A DNA stretch of 64,000 nucleotides from an uncultured Pseudoxanthomonas sp. (GCF_946886695.1 NZ_CAMPJD010000011.1:22474-86473); one strand, 5' to 3'; shown: positions 1 through 11,906, numbered from the stretch's first letter. Notes: generated by a model from the letters alone, not told the origin. Numbers and translations are program-made.

Positions 1-575
1 TTCTCGCGGCGGGCGAAGCGCCAGGCCACTTCAGTTTCGTCGAGTCGCTTCCGCCATGCCTCGCAAAGCGCGCCATCCGGCACCCGGGCGCAGGTGTCGC
101 GCACGACTTCACAGGCCTGGCCAGCGCCGGATTGCGGGTTGCCGTCGAGTCCCACGGTGCGCAGGGTCACGCAGCGCGACGCGGGTTCGCTGTCCTCGGT
201 CACGTAGGTGTCCTTGTCGTGCGTGGTGCACTGGAAGAGCACCGGCGGTGGCAGCGCGCGCGTGGTGCTGGCCGTCGCGGGCACGGCAGGCGCAACGGGT
301 GCCGGCGTGGCGGTGGCAGGCGATGCCTGCGCGGGCGAAGCGGGCGACGTGGCGGGCGGCGCGGGTGCCATCGGCACCGTGTTGACGCCCTGCATGGTGC
401 GCGCTTCCTGCTTCATGCCTTTCGGGCAAGGCGAATTCTGCAGCGTCAGTGCGCCGCTCGCATCCGTGCAGCGGTATATGGTCACTTCATCTGCGCGGGC
501 GGCCGAGGATGCGGTGACCCAGAACAGCACCAGCAACGTAAGACGGGCGAAGGTGGAGCGCGCGGAAAGACTCAT
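1..575 (-). CDS. DUF4124-domain secreted protein (partial, 3' end outside window)
   Basis: The protein starts MSLSARSTFARL and has a signal peptide ending near ASSAARA. A short DUF4124-like segment follows (VTIYRCTDASGALTLQNSPC), then an Ala/Pro-rich linker and a cysteine-containing C-terminal part. Its start overlaps the stop of the upstream gene by ATGA, so the two are translationally coupled. It is a paralogue of that neighbour: both have the order TIYRC...SPC.KG..QE.RTMQ. DUF4124 proteins are envelope proteins of unknown function. The reading frame runs off base 1, so about 191 codons are visible and the C-terminus is missing. Confidence 0.75.
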   Translation of the reverse strand, partial: MSLSARSTFARLTLLVLFWVTASSAARADEVTIYRCTDASGALTLQNSPCPKGMKQEARTMQGVNTVPMAPAPPATSPASPAQASPATATPAPVAPAVPATASTTRALPPPVLFQCTTHDKDTYVTEDSEPASRCVTLRTVGLDGNPQSGAGQACEVVRDTCARVPDGALCEAWRKRLDETEVAWRFARRE

Positions 576-1291
576 GGATTCCTGCAATCGTTGGCGATGC
601 GCGCGTCGATGCCGCGCTGTTCCAAGTCTAGCGCGCGCTGCTCGCTCGACATCGCGCTGCCGTAGCGGCGCAGGATCTCGTAGCGGCGGTCGGAGAGGCG
701 CGCGCACACTTCCTGCTGTGGCAACGGGTGGCAGGTGTCGCGCACCCAGGTGCCACCGGGCAGGATCACCGGGCCATGCCCCGGATAGTGGCCGCCCGGG
801 GGACGCGGCGGCCGACGGTCACCGCTTTCGAAGGACAGATGGCCGTTGCCGACCGAGACGCTGCCGGACACGCTGGCGCCGCTGCTGGTGCGTGGCCAGG
901 CAGGATAGGCCACGCCATACGGTACCCAGCGCGGATTGCCGTCGTCGTTGTCGCTGGTGTAGACCTTGCCTTCGGGCGTGGTGCATTCGTACATCGGCCG
1001 CGGCGGGGTGAGGTACACCACGCGCGCAGGCGGCGGCGCGGCAGGCGGTGCCGCCGCGGGCGCGGGGGCTGCGACGGCGGGCGGTGGCACCGGATCCAGC
1101 GGCCGCTGCATCGTACGGACTTCCTGCCTCTCGCCTTTCAGGCAGGGCGAATCGCGCAGCGCCACGCTGCCGTTGGCGGTCACGCAGCGGTAGATGGTGA
1201 CTTGCCCGGCGCTGGGTGTCGCCTGCGCGCCCATGGCGACGGGTGACAGCGTCAGCAGCATCGTCAACAGGGGCAGGGCGAGGCGCGGCAT
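572..1291 (-). CDS. DUF4124-domain secreted protein
   Basis: 239 residues. I chose the ATG that gives a clean signal peptide (MPRLALPLLTMLLTLSPVAMGAQA); the open frame extends further upstream but without signal-peptide character. After the signal comes a DUF4124-type segment (VTIYRCVTANGSVALRDSPC) and a Pro/Ala-rich linker. A second cysteine-containing module (MYECTTPEGKVYTSDNDD) and a C-terminal helical part with several Cys residues follow. It is probably periplasmic or envelope-attached. The stop overlaps the start of the paralogous gene downstream, so this looks like a tandem duplication in one operon. The function of the family is unknown. Confidence 0.8.
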   Translation of the reverse strand: MPRLALPLLTMLLTLSPVAMGAQATPSAGQVTIYRCVTANGSVALRDSPCLKGERQEVRTMQRPLDPVPPPAVAAPAPAAAPPAAPPPARVVYLTPPRPMYECTTPEGKVYTSDNDDGNPRWVPYGVAYPAWPRTSSGASVSGSVSVGNGHLSFESGDRRPPRPPGGHYPGHGPVILPGGTWVRDTCHPLPQQEVCARLSDRRYEILRRYGSAMSSEQRALDLEQRGIDARIANDCRNP

Positions 1292-1356
1292 GCGGCCATG
1301 GTGCGCGCGTGCCGGAGGGATGGGAAGGTGGAAGGACGACCGTGTACGGCCGTCGG

Positions 1357-1920
1357 TCATTCGCGCAGCGCCTGACCGGTCAGCGCATCGCGGATGACCG
1401 TGGGGCGGGCGAGGCCGCCGGTGTGGCCGGGGACGACAGCGTCGACGCGTGGCAGCAGCAACGGGTCCAGGGCGTCGCGGTCGCTGACGGCGGGCTTGCC
1501 GCTGAGGTTCGCGCTGGTGGACACCAACGCGCCGCCATAGGCCTGGCACAGGCCGATCACGACCGGATGTTCGCTCACGCGCACGGCAATGCCACGATGC
1601 GCACCGGTGATCCAGCGGGGTGCCTGCGCGGTGGCAGGCATCACCCAGGTGTGTGGCCCGGGCCAGCTGGACAGCACCTCGGTGAGGCGATCCGTCGGAA
1701 CGGCGGCGACGTCGATCAGCGGCTTGAGCTGTTCCAGCGTGGCCGCGATCAGGATCAGCCCCTTCTCCACCGGGCGCTGCTTGATCGCCAGCAGCCGGTG
1801 CACCGCGCCTTCGTCGAACGGATCGCAACCCAGCCCCCACACGGCCTCGGTGGGGTAGGCGACGATGCCGCCACTGCGGATGACTTCCGCGGCTTCCTCG
1901 ATGGTCCGTTCGATGGGCAT
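1357..1920 (-). CDS. tsaC: L-threonylcarbamoyladenylate synthase (Sua5/YrdC/YciO family)
   Basis: 187 residues, the usual size for the single-domain TsaC/YrdC form without a Sua5 C-terminal domain. The enzyme makes threonylcarbamoyl-AMP from threonine, bicarbonate and ATP, the first step of t6A37 modification of ANN-decoding tRNAs. Visible family features are the N-terminal GGIVAYPTEAVWGLGCD segment, the KQRP motif near residue 47 and STSANLSGKP near 135, the latter two forming the substrate and ATP site. It lies 24 bases after topA on the same strand and probably shares its transcript. Assignment to TsaC rather than the paralogue YciO rests on length and motifs. Confidence 0.92.
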   Translation of the reverse strand: MPIERTIEEAAEVIRSGGIVAYPTEAVWGLGCDPFDEGAVHRLLAIKQRPVEKGLILIAATLEQLKPLIDVAAVPTDRLTEVLSSWPGPHTWVMPATAQAPRWITGAHRGIAVRVSEHPVVIGLCQAYGGALVSTSANLSGKPAVSDRDALDPLLLPRVDAVVPGHTGGLARPTVIRDALTGQALRE

Positions 1921-1944
1921 GGCGTCGTCGGCGTCGTGGTGGAG

Positions 1945-4431
<2,487 letters not shown>

Positions 4432-4508
4432 GTCAGGGGTTCAGGGGAGTTCGGGTGGGCCGTCCGGGGCCGGCTAGGGTGGCCCAGATGCGGGCGGCAG
4501 AGAAGCGG

Positions 4509-4534
4509 ACGCCCGGGGCTGGGGCCCCGGGCGT
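4509..4534. other. Strong GC hairpin in the topA leader
   Basis: A perfect 10-bp inverted repeat, ACGCCCGGGG / CCCCGGGCGT, with a 6-base loop. It sits between topA and the upstream GYF_2-RDD gene. On the minus strand no T-run follows, so it is not a textbook intrinsic terminator in that direction. On the plus strand it is followed by TCAGATTTCCTATTTATA. It could stabilise the 3' end of the upstream transcript or form part of the topA 5' leader. Confidence 0.5.
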
Positions 4535-4638
4535 TCAGATTTCCTATTTATAGTGGTGTCACGGTCGGGGCCGGGCTGTCAAGCCGCCGTGGTGGGACCG
4601 GGCCGGGTTCCGTGACCCGGATCGCGCCGTGGGGCCGG

Positions 4639-5679
4639 TCAGCGGCTCATCGAGAACAGGGCAGCGAAGGCCACCAGCATCAGGATCACCGCACCGACGA
4701 CCAGCAGGCCGCCGATGATCAGCACCACCAGGGCCACCGGCCCAAGCTCCTCGCGCTGGCGCTCCGGTTGCGAGGTGAAGGCCCACTTGTCGACCACCAG
4801 CGTGTCGCAGACCAGGTCGTGCAGGGCTTGCTTGCGCGCGGTGAAGGCCGCCATCAGGAAGCCGATGCCAAGGATGATGGCCGACAGCATGGTGGCCCAG
4901 TAGCGGCCGAAGCCGCGCAGGAAGCTGATCTTGTCGCCGTCGGTCCTGACCACCTTGATGCCGATGGCCAGTTTGCCGGGCGTGGCCATCAGCCCGGCAG
5001 CGGAGTGGAACCAGCCGTAGACCATCGCCGTCAGCACGTACGAGATGGCGGTTTCGCCCACGTTGAACGCGCCCGCCGCTCCGGAGAAGCCATCGGTGAA
5101 CGAACTGCCCAGCCCCAGCAGTCCGGCGATGATGGTCGCCACGATGCCCACCGGGATGCCGATGGCGAACGCGTCGATGAAGCTGGCCGCCACACGCTTC
5201 CAGAAGCCGGCGTAGACCACATGGCCGTCGGTGACCGGGGGCGCGTAGGTGACGCGGCCCACGTCCGCGCGCGGTGCCGCGTAGGGCGATGCAATGGCGC
5301 CAGGGGTTTCGCCCGGCGCAACCGCGCGGGTGGCGGCCGCTGCGGCGATCACGGCATCGGACTGGCTGGCGTGCGCGGGCGCGTGCCGTGCGTAGCTGGG
5401 TTCGCTGGCGGTGAAGACGGCGCGGCCGGTCAGCGGGCGCTCTAGGGGTGCCGGCTCGGGCTCCGGTACCGGGGGCGCGGGTGTGGTGGCGACCGGGCGC
5501 GCGTCCGCGATGCCGAGTTCGACCGCGAGCTCGCCCAACGGCGTCCACCGGTTCATGCCTTCGCGCCACGCAAGCGATGCACTGGTCAGGGCGCCGGAAC
5601 GGTAAAGCCCCGTGAGAGCCTCCGGGGACACCGGGCCCTGGCGCTCATGTCGGATATCAACGTAATACCACTCGGTCAT
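4639..5679 (-). CDS. GYF_2 (DUF4339) + RDD-family membrane protein
   Basis: 346 residues. Residues 1-50 form a GYF_2/DUF4339 module (WYYVD...GPVS...L...GAL...LAWREGMNRWTPL), a putative peptide-binding fold. A Pro/Ala-rich linker follows to about 150. Then comes an RDD domain with several membrane segments (AGFWKRVAASFIDAFAIGIP, TPGKLAIGIKVVRTDG) and a final helix near 315-340. RDD proteins are polytopic membrane proteins, some linked to ion transport or osmotic stress; the role of this fusion is unknown. A Shine-Dalgarno (AAGGAG) precedes the start. It is the last of three consecutive GYF_2 genes, 19 bases after its closest paralogue. Confidence 0.85.
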   Translation of the reverse strand: MTEWYYVDIRHERQGPVSPEALTGLYRSGALTSASLAWREGMNRWTPLGELAVELGIADARPVATTPAPPVPEPEPAPLERPLTGRAVFTASEPSYARHAPAHASQSDAVIAAAAATRAVAPGETPGAIASPYAAPRADVGRVTYAPPVTDGHVVYAGFWKRVAASFIDAFAIGIPVGIVATIIAGLLGLGSSFTDGFSGAAGAFNVGETAISYVLTAMVYGWFHSAAGLMATPGKLAIGIKVVRTDGDKISFLRGFGRYWATMLSAIILGIGFLMAAFTARKQALHDLVCDTLVVDKWAFTSQPERQREELGPVALVVLIIGGLLVVGAVILMLVAFAALFSMSR

Positions 5680-5698
5680 GCAGGGTCTCCTTGCCCTT

Positions 5699-6601
5699 TC
5701 AGGATTGTGTGGCCAGTGGAATCAGGATGGCGGCCATCATGGCGATGAAGATCAGCCCGTAGATGACGCCCGCGATCGCCAGGATCACCTTCGTGGCGGT
5801 ACCGAGGCCGCGCTGCTGCCAGTCGGGATGCGCGGTGTACGCCCAGCGGTCCACCACCAGCGTGCCCACCGCCATGTCGTGCAGGCCCTGCTTGCGCTCG
5901 GTGAAGGCCGCGATCAGGTAGCCGATGTACAGCGTGAGGTAGTTCAGCATGACCGCCAGCCAGCGCAGCAGCGCGCGACCCAGTGTCAGGCGTCGCCCGT
6001 CGATGTCGGTGACCTTGATGCCAACCGCCATCTTGCCCAGCGTGGCCTGCTTGCCCGAGGACTCGAAACCGACGTAATACGCTGCACTGATCACCGGATA
6101 CAGCAGGTAGACCAGCGCCATCATGCCGAACATCGCCGCCATGCCTTCGGCGTCGTTCCCGCCGCGCATCAGCAGGCTGCCGCCGACGCCCAGCACGACC
6201 ACGCACACGATGAGTACCAGGTAGTAGGCGAAGCCCACCACCATCGAGTCGATGAAAAGCGCCGCGAGGCGCCGCCAGAAGCCGGCCAGCACCACGTCGC
6301 CATCCCCCACGTAATGCTGTTCCGACGCGATCTGCGCCGCAGGCGGTGCGTAAGGCGCGTCCGCGGCGGGAATGCGGAGTTCAGCCGCGGCGTCGGCACC
6401 TGTTGCCGGCGGGTCCATCGTGCCGGCCGGCAGGTCCAGTTCGGAGACCAGCGCACTCAGCGGCTTCCAGTCCTCCAGTCCCTCTCGCCACACCAGGGAC
6501 TGCGCGCCCAGGCGTGCCTGGCGGACATGGCCGCCGAGTTCCCCGGCCGTGAACGGCCCCTGCCGCTGCCCTTGGGCGTCGGCGTAATACCAGTGCGTCA
6601 T
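5699..6601 (-). CDS. GYF_2 (DUF4339) + RDD-family membrane protein
   Basis: 300 residues with the same architecture as the next gene downstream: an N-terminal GYF_2 module (HWYYADAQGQRQGPF...LVWREGLEDWKPL), a shorter linker, then an RDD domain from about 120 (AGFWRRLAALFIDSMVVG, TLGKMAVGIKVTDIDGRRL, AAFTERKQGLHDMAVGTLVV) and a C-terminal membrane helix. It has GGGGAT as a Shine-Dalgarno. The two RDD proteins are clearly paralogous, and together with the GYF_2-pilin gene upstream they form a three-gene array on one strand. The function is unknown; association with envelope homeostasis is only a guess from the domain family. Confidence 0.85.
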   Translation of the reverse strand: MTHWYYADAQGQRQGPFTAGELGGHVRQARLGAQSLVWREGLEDWKPLSALVSELDLPAGTMDPPATGADAAAELRIPAADAPYAPPAAQIASEQHYVGDGDVVLAGFWRRLAALFIDSMVVGFAYYLVLIVCVVVLGVGGSLLMRGGNDAEGMAAMFGMMALVYLLYPVISAAYYVGFESSGKQATLGKMAVGIKVTDIDGRRLTLGRALLRWLAVMLNYLTLYIGYLIAAFTERKQGLHDMAVGTLVVDRWAYTAHPDWQQRGLGTATKVILAIAGVIYGLIFIAMMAAILIPLATQS

Positions 6602-6652
6602 GCGTTCGATCCCCGATGAAATACGTAGCCTGCCGCGGCACGTCGACGTTGC

Positions 6653-7390
6653 TCAGCCGCGACACTCCATCGGCAGCCACTTGTCGTCGATTTCCGACGA
6701 GCACTGCCATTCGGTGTTGTCGCTCCCCATATCCCACCACAACTTCCTGCCGTCGATCTGCGCGTTGCCGGTATTGCCGAATTCCAGCTCGAAACCGCAG
6801 GTGCCGTCGTCGAAGTCGCCGACGACGGTGCGCGTGATGTACGTACCCGCGTAGCTCTCGGGCGTGCCGATGCCGCCTTCGCCATTGGTGGGGCAGCGGC
6901 CTTCGCGATCATGGAAGGCCTTCACGTCGCTGCGCAGTTCGATGTTGTCGACCACCGCCTGGGAAACCTTCGAGCGCAGGGTGTAATCGTTGTACGCAGG
7001 AATCGCGATGGCGGCCAGGATGCCGCCGATGCCGACGCAGGGCAGCACCAGGGCCGCCGCCACGATCAGCGCGATCCTGCCGCCTGACATCCCTTTCTTG
7101 GCGGCCGGCGGAGCGGGTGAGCGCAACAGCCGGTCCTGCGGTAGAGCGGCGGCAACGTGCGCCGACAGCGGTGGTGGGACGGGCGATGGCGTTCCGCCGT
7201 CATCGGCCGGTGCCGCATGCAGTCCCAGTTCTGCGGAAAATTCCTGCAGCGGCAGCCACTGGGGCAGGCCTTCGCGCCAGACAAGGCTGTCCAGCGCGAC
7301 GCGGCCGTAACGGTAGTGGGTGACCAGTTCTTCCGACGACACCGGCCCGTGCTGCTGACGGTTCCGGTCAGCGTAATACCAACCCGACAT
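6653..7390 (-). CDS. GYF_2 (DUF4339) domain fused to a type IV pilin-like domain
   Basis: 245 residues. Residues 1-50 form a GYF_2 module (GWYYADRNRQQHGPVS...LVWREGLPQWLPL). After a linker and the basic stretch AAKKGMSGGR near 97-106, a hydrophobic helix runs into AAIAIPAYNDYTLRSKV. That segment is nearly identical to the N-terminal helix of type IVa major pilins. A small C-terminal domain with cysteines near 183, 212, 230 and 243 follows. The classic GFTLIE prepilin peptidase site is absent, so it is probably a membrane-anchored protein with the pilin part outside, not a polymerising pilin. Shine-Dalgarno AGGGGGAAG precedes the start. Confidence 0.85.
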   Translation of the reverse strand: MSGWYYADRNRQQHGPVSSEELVTHYRYGRVALDSLVWREGLPQWLPLQEFSAELGLHAAPADDGGTPSPVPPPLSAHVAAALPQDRLLRSPAPPAAKKGMSGGRIALIVAAALVLPCVGIGGILAAIAIPAYNDYTLRSKVSQAVVDNIELRSDVKAFHDREGRCPTNGEGGIGTPESYAGTYITRTVVGDFDDGTCGFELEFGNTGNAQIDGRKLWWDMGSDNTEWQCSSEIDDKWLPMECRG

Positions 7391-7416
7391 GCTTCCCCCT
7401 GAAGCGTTTCAACGCC

Positions 7417-7890
7417 TCAGTGTACCGGCTCGGGTTCGTCCGCAAACATCTGGGTTTCCATCCACGCGTAGGCGGCTTCCGAGCCCGGCTGGTTGAACAG
7501 CACCATCAGTACGACCCACTTCAGGTCGTCCAGGTCCAGTTCGTCCTGGTCCAGGGCCATGGCGCGGTCCAGCACCAGCTCCCGCTGGTCCGCATCCAGT
7601 ACACCGTGCTGCTCCAGGAACAGCAGGAAGCCCCGGCATTCGACGTCGAGCTTCTCCAGCTCGGGACCGTGGAAGACGCGGGTGGGGCCGCCCACGCGCG
7701 GCGTCGACGCGGCCGGGCGCTGGTCGGCCAGGGCATCGAGCCAATCGAAGGCTTTGCTGATTTCGGCGGGGCTGAAACCGGCCTGGATCAGGCCGTTCTG
7801 GAGAGAGTCGCGGTCGCGGACGGGGTCCGCATCTTCGGTGAAGTAATGTTCGAACAGGTACAGCAGTACATCCAGGATGCTCTCTTTCAT
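7417..7890 (-). CDS. smg: Smg family protein (DUF494)
   Basis: 157 residues, the usual Smg length, starting [17 protein letters not shown]. Smg/DUF494 proteins are small acidic cytoplasmic proteins, conserved next to dprA/smf and topA in gammaproteobacteria, with no established biochemical function. The start overlaps the dprA stop by ATGA, so it is translationally coupled to dprA. The open frame continues upstream inside dprA, but the family start and the overlap favour this ATG. The protein is rich in Asp and Glu, with no membrane segment or signal peptide. Confidence 0.93.
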   Translation of the reverse strand: MKESILDVLLYLFEHYFTEDADPVRDRDSLQNGLIQAGFSPAEISKAFDWLDALADQRPAASTPRVGGPTRVFHGPELEKLDVECRGFLLFLEQHGVLDADQRELVLDRAMALDQDELDLDDLKWVVLMVLFNQPGSEAAYAWMETQMFADEPEPVH

Positions 7891-9062
7891 TGCCCCTCGG
7901 CCTGCGTCATCGACGCTGTGGAGGTGAAGAAACCGGTCTTTCTCTGGTATCGGCCGTGTTCCGCCGTTACTAAGCCATCCAGTTCCATGACCAGCAGCAT
8001 GGAGGACAGTTCCGCAGCCGTCAATCCGGTGCGTGAGACGAGCTGATCCATACCTGTTGGGTCGTGACCCAAGCCTTCCCACAACTTCTGGTAGTCGGCA
8101 TCCAGTCGCAAGGGGGTCTCACCTGGCCCTGCGATTGCCGCCGATTCAGTCTCGCCCAAGCGGCCACGCAAGGCGTTGGCGAGGTCTGCGGCCAGTGGCG
8201 CCACCGCCTCGATGACCTCCTGCGCGCATTCCACCAGGGCGGCACCGTCCCGGATCAGGCGGTGACAGCCCCGCGCCAGGGGATTGTGGATCGAGCCGGG
8301 GATGGCGAAGACCTCGCGCCCGGCTTCGCCGGCCTGGCGGGCGGTGATCAAGGCCCCTGACCGCTCAGCCGCTTCGACCACCAGCGTGCCCAGGGTCAGG
8401 CCCGCGAGGATGCGGTTGCGCGAAGGGAAATGGCTGCGCATCGCCGGTGTTCCGGGTGGGTGTTCACTGACCACCGCGCCGTGGGTGGCCAGACGGTCGC
8501 GCAACAGGTCGTGCCCTGGGGGGTAGGCGATGTCCGGGCCGGTGCCGACGACCGCGATGGTGGTACCGGGCCCCAGCGCGAGCGCGGCCTCATGCGCCAC
8601 GGCGTCGATACCCCGGGCCATGCCGCTGGCCACCACGATGCCCGTGGAGGCCAGCGCACGTGCGAACGCATGGGCATTGTCCCGTCCCCCGCTGGTCGGC
8701 GTGCGGCTGCCCACCACCGCGACGGCGGCCCGCCACAGCAGGGTCGGGTCGCCATCGACGAACAGCGCCAGCGGCGGGCTCCCGACCTGCCTCAGCGGAG
8801 CCGGGTAGTCCGCGTCGTGCCAGCCGATCAGGTGATGGCCGGGGGCCTGCAGCCACTCCAGTGTTCTCGCAAGTGCGTCATCGGCAGGGCCGCGCAGACG
8901 GGTGATCTGTACGTCATCCATTCCTGCCGCCCGCCAGGCGCCTGCCCCGGCCCGGAGGGCTGCCGACGGTGCGCCGTGCTGGTCGAGCAGGCGTCGTCGG
9001 CACAGGACCGGACCGCCGGCCAGGACCAGTCTGGCCAGTGCGCTCATATCGTCGGTATGCAT
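7887..9062 (-). CDS. dprA: DNA-processing protein DprA (Smf)
   Basis: 391 residues. DprA binds incoming single-stranded DNA during natural transformation and loads RecA. The Rossmann-like core shows [13 protein letters not shown] near residue 115, [16 protein letters not shown], and [20 protein letters not shown], all family signatures. A C-terminal winged-helix domain follows from about 320 ([28 protein letters not shown]). No Shine-Dalgarno precedes the ATG at 9062. A TANNNT hexamer (TACGCT, 9074-9069 minus) lies exactly 6 bases before it, which suggests a leaderless mRNA; a second in-frame ATG is 15 bases downstream. Confidence 0.96.
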   Translation of the reverse strand: MHTDDMSALARLVLAGGPVLCRRRLLDQHGAPSAALRAGAGAWRAAGMDDVQITRLRGPADDALARTLEWLQAPGHHLIGWHDADYPAPLRQVGSPPLALFVDGDPTLLWRAAVAVVGSRTPTSGGRDNAHAFARALASTGIVVASGMARGIDAVAHEAALALGPGTTIAVVGTGPDIAYPPGHDLLRDRLATHGAVVSEHPPGTPAMRSHFPSRNRILAGLTLGTLVVEAAERSGALITARQAGEAGREVFAIPGSIHNPLARGCHRLIRDGAALVECAQEVIEAVAPLAADLANALRGRLGETESAAIAGPGETPLRLDADYQKLWEGLGHDPTGMDQLVSRTGLTAAELSSMLLVMELDGLVTAEHGRYQRKTGFFTSTASMTQAEGQ

Positions 9063-9080
9063 GCTGCGAGCGTAGGCCGG

Positions 9081-9110
9081 AAACGACGACGGCGCCCTCG
9101 GGCGCCGTCG
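9081..9110 (-). terminator. Probable intrinsic terminator after the LysM gene
   Basis: The hairpin CGACGGCGCC / GGCGCCGTCG (10 bp, tetraloop) lies between the LysM gene and dprA. Read on the minus strand it is followed by TCGTTTCC, a weak U-tract. It would separate the LysM gene from dprA, which agrees with a separate leaderless dprA promoter just downstream. Confidence 0.5.
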
Positions 9111-9140
9111 CGGTCTTGCGTAGGAATTGCCTGACGCGTG

Positions 9141-10265
9141 TCAGTAGGTCGCGTCGGGGTGTTTCAGCTCGTAGCCGACGCGGGTGGCCTCCACGCCTTC
9201 CATGACCAGCGCGTAGCTGACCTTGTCGAAGGTGCGGAACACCATCGCATGGCTGGCATATTCGTCAGGCAGGCTGACGCGGCCAGCGCCGGACTTCGGC
9301 GATTCGCTGATGCGTGAGGATTCCGGATGGGCCATGCGGTTGGCGGTGTGGCTGCCATTGCGCCACACCGAGAACACGGTGCCGTTGTCCACGCCGTCCA
9401 GACGGCCGCCGGAGATGGCGATCACGTCGCGCGTACCGCCCGAGGTAAGGGCATCCGCCACGGCCAGCACGCGCAGCTTTCCACCCGGGTCGCTCGAGGG
9501 TGGGTGCGGGAAGAAGTGCAGGTCGTAGGGCTGTGCGTCCACCGGGATCAGGCGGTCGCCGACGCGGACCTCATGTCCGCCGATGTCGGCGACCAGCGTG
9601 CTCACCTCGGTCCCCGGGACCACGCCCCGGGTGAAGGTCGCAACGTTGACCTTCGCCAGTTCGTAGCCGAGGAAAACGCCCTTGCCGCTCTGTTCGACGA
9701 TGTCCTTCCACTGGTCCACTTCGCCGCGGATACTCTTGCCACGGAAATCCAGATCCTGTGCGCGCGGATTGTCGGTGAAGCGGGCCGTCGGCCGGACCAC
9801 CGCGAAGCGCTGGCCCGGCTGGGCGCCATCCAGTCCGCGGACGTAGATGTTGTGGCCACCGGAGCCGCGCAGGCGGTCTTCATCCAGCCCGGCGACGTGC
9901 GGCAGGCCCTCGAAGCTGTCGACGACGCGGCGATCCTTCAGGTACGCCTCGATGTCGGATAGCGGAATGGCATTCAGCGGGGCTTCCTGGCGCGGGCCGG
10001 GTTGCACGGCCACGCGGTCCAGATAGGCCAGGCTGATCACATCGCCCGGATAGATCAGGTGCGGGTTCTGGATCTGCGGATTGGCCTGCCAGATTTCCGG
10101 CCACAGCCATGGCTTCTTGAGGAAGCGCGCCGAAATATCCCACAGCGTGTCGCCACGCTTGACCACGTAGGTATCAGGGTGGCTCCCCGCCATCTCGGCA
10201 GCGGCCGCGTAAGTGCCGACGGTCAGCGCCGCAACGGCGAGAACCGTACGAAAATATTTAAACAT
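9141..10265 (-). CDS. LysM peptidoglycan-binding domain protein
   Basis: 374 residues. The signal peptide is [25 protein letters not shown] LysM module covers about residues 30-80 ([31 protein letters not shown], then [13 protein letters not shown]) and should bind the glycan strands of peptidoglycan. The long C-terminal part (about 90-374) has no catalytic signature I recognise. The gene sits between dprA and def, the conserved position for this LysM protein in gammaproteobacteria, and is divergent from def. I chose the ATG that gives the signal peptide; the open frame runs far upstream antisense to def and fmt, which is not credible coding sequence. Confidence 0.93.
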   Translation of the reverse strand: MFKYFRTVLAVAALTVGTYAAAAEMAGSHPDTYVVKRGDTLWDISARFLKKPWLWPEIWQANPQIQNPHLIYPGDVISLAYLDRVAVQPGPRQEAPLNAIPLSDIEAYLKDRRVVDSFEGLPHVAGLDEDRLRGSGGHNIYVRGLDGAQPGQRFAVVRPTARFTDNPRAQDLDFRGKSIRGEVDQWKDIVEQSGKGVFLGYELAKVNVATFTRGVVPGTEVSTLVADIGGHEVRVGDRLIPVDAQPYDLHFFPHPPSSDPGGKLRVLAVADALTSGGTRDVIAISGGRLDGVDNGTVFSVWRNGSHTANRMAHPESSRISESPKSGAGRVSLPDEYASHAMVFRTFDKVSYALVMEGVEATRVGYELKHPDATY

Positions 10266-10397
10266 GGCGGTATCTACCTGATTCCCCGACAGGTGGTCAG
10301 CACTATAGTCCAGAAAACCCGACGCAAAGCAAGCGCCCGCGTTAGAATTCGTGAGGCCTTGCCGGATTCCACTGGCGCCCCCATCCCGAGACGTACC

Positions 10398-10910
10398 ATG
10401 GCCCTGCTTCCCATCCTCGAATTCCCTGACCCCCGCCTGCGTACGAAAGCCGTGCCGGTGGATGCGGGGCACGTGAGCTCGCCGGCGTTCCAGCGGCTGC
10501 TGGACGACATGTTCGAGACCATGTACGACGCGCCCGGCATTGGCCTGGCCGCCAGCCAGGTGGACGTGCACCAGCGTTTCATGGTGATCGACATCAGCGA
10601 AGAGAAGAACGAGCCGCAGGTCTTCATCAATCCCGAGCTGAGTGAACAGGTCGGCGAACAGGTCTACCAGGAAGGCTGCCTGTCCGTGCCCGGCATCTTT
10701 GCCGACGTGACCCGCGCCGATGCGGTCACGGTGCGTTTCCTCGACCGCCAGGGCCAGCCGCAGGAACTGCGGGCCGAAGGCCTGCTCGCCGTCTGTATCC
10801 AGCACGAGATGGACCACCTGGACGGAAAGCTGTTCGTCGATTATCTCTCGCCGCTCAAGCGCGAGATGGTGCGCAAGAAGCTGGCAAAGCAGCGCAAGCA
10901 CGTCGCCTGA
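10398..10910 (+). CDS. def: Peptide deformylase
   Basis: 170 residues. Removes the formyl group from the initiator methionine of nascent proteins. All three family motifs are present: GIGLAASQ at 47-54, EGCLS at 92-96 with metal ligand Cys94, and QHEMDH at 135-140 with ligands His136 and His140 and catalytic Glu137. The start is the ATG before [13 protein letters not shown]. The gene is divergent from the LysM gene and is followed after 75 bases by fmt, which performs the opposite reaction on the initiator tRNA. A 7-bp inverted repeat (GGCGGGA/TCCCGCC) lies in the def-fmt gap. Confidence 0.98.
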   Translation: MALLPILEFPDPRLRTKAVPVDAGHVSSPAFQRLLDDMFETMYDAPGIGLAASQVDVHQRFMVIDISEEKNEPQVFINPELSEQVGEQVYQEGCLSVPGIFADVTRADAVTVRFLDRQGQPQELRAEGLLAVCIQHEMDHLDGKLFVDYLSPLKREMVRKKLAKQRKHVA

Positions 10911-10985
10911 CGTGCCGGCATGGCGGGATCGGGTGCCGGGCTGGTCCCGCCCGTTCCGATATCCCTTCCCTGAGGCCTCACCCGC

Positions 10986-11906
10986 ATGAGAATCGTCTTC
11001 GCCGGCACGCCGGCGTTCGCCGTGCCCAGCCTGCGCGCCGCACACGCCCACCATGAAGTCGTCGCGGTCTACACCCAGCCTGATCGCCCGGCGGGACGTG
11101 GGCGCGGGCTGACCCCTTCGCCGGTCAAACTGGAAGCGATCCAGCGCGGCATCCCGGTGCTGCAGCCACTTTCGCTGAGGAGGAAGTCCGCCCAGGACGC
11201 ACTGCGCGAGATGCAGCCGGACGTCATGATCGTGGTGGCCTATGGCCTGATCCTTCCACAGGCGGTATTGGACATCCCCCAGTACGGTTGCTGGAACGTA
11301 CACGCCTCGCTGCTGCCGCGCTGGCGCGGTGCCGCGCCGATCCAGCGCGCCATCGAGGCGGGCGATACCGAGACGGGTGTCTGCCTGATGCAGATGGAAG
11401 CGGGCCTGGACACCGGGCCGGTGCTGCTGGCGCAGAGCATGCCGATTGGTCCAGACGATACCGGCGGGCAACTCCACGACCGGCTTTCCGATCTGGGAGC
11501 CCAGGTCCTGCGCGATGCGCTCGGCCTGTTGCGGGCCGGCGTCCGCCTGCCGCCGCATCCGCAGGCGGGAGAGGGCGTGGTCTACGCGCACAAGCTGGAC
11601 AAGGCCGAAGGCAGGCTCGACTGGTCGCAGCCGGCCGAGGTGTTGGCCCGCAAGGTGCGTGCATTCAACCCTTGGCCCGTGGCCGAAGCGCAGGTCGCTG
11701 GCGAGCGCTTGCGCATCCACGGCGCGGTTGTGGTGGACCAGTCCCACGGCGCCACGCCGGGCACGTTGCTCGCGGCTGGCCGGCAGGGGTTGGACATCGC
11801 CTGCGGCGATGGCGTCCTGCGCCTGCGTGTCGTCCAGCGGGAAGGGGGCAAGGCCATCACCGCGGCGGACTACCTCAACGCCCGGCGCGACCTGGTGACG
11901 GCATGA
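10986..11906 (+). CDS. fmt: Methionyl-tRNA formyltransferase
   Basis: 306 residues, normal for the family. Transfers a formyl group from 10-formyl-tetrahydrofolate to Met-tRNA for initiation. The N-terminal Rossmann domain starts [15 protein letters not shown]. The active-site segment [18 protein letters not shown] carries the Asn and His, and the catalytic Asp is in LDTGPVL. A C-terminal OB-fold domain follows from about 205. It lies downstream of def and its stop overlaps the rsmB start by ATGA, forming def-fmt-rsmB. Confidence 0.98.
   Translation: MRIVFAGTPAFAVPSLRAAHAHHEVVAVYTQPDRPAGRGRGLTPSPVKLEAIQRGIPVLQPLSLRRKSAQDALREMQPDVMIVVAYGLILPQAVLDIPQYGCWNVHASLLPRWRGAAPIQRAIEAGDTETGVCLMQMEAGLDTGPVLLAQSMPIGPDDTGGQLHDRLSDLGAQVLRDALGLLRAGVRLPPHPQAGEGVVYAHKLDKAEGRLDWSQPAEVLARKVRAFNPWPVAEAQVAGERLRIHGAVVVDQSHGATPGTLLAAGRQGLDIACGDGVLRLRVVQREGGKAITAADYLNARRDLVTA

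Noticed and set aside
4547..4582. topA promoter with TTGACA (4582-4577) and TATAAA (4552-4547) on the minus strand
   Set aside because: The 24-base spacer is too long for a sigma-70 promoter. The -10 may be real but the pair was not listed as a promoter.
10922..10951. Hairpin GGCGGGA/TCCCGCC between def and fmt as a terminator
   Set aside because: Loop of 16 bases, 7-bp stem and no T-run; noted only in the def entry.
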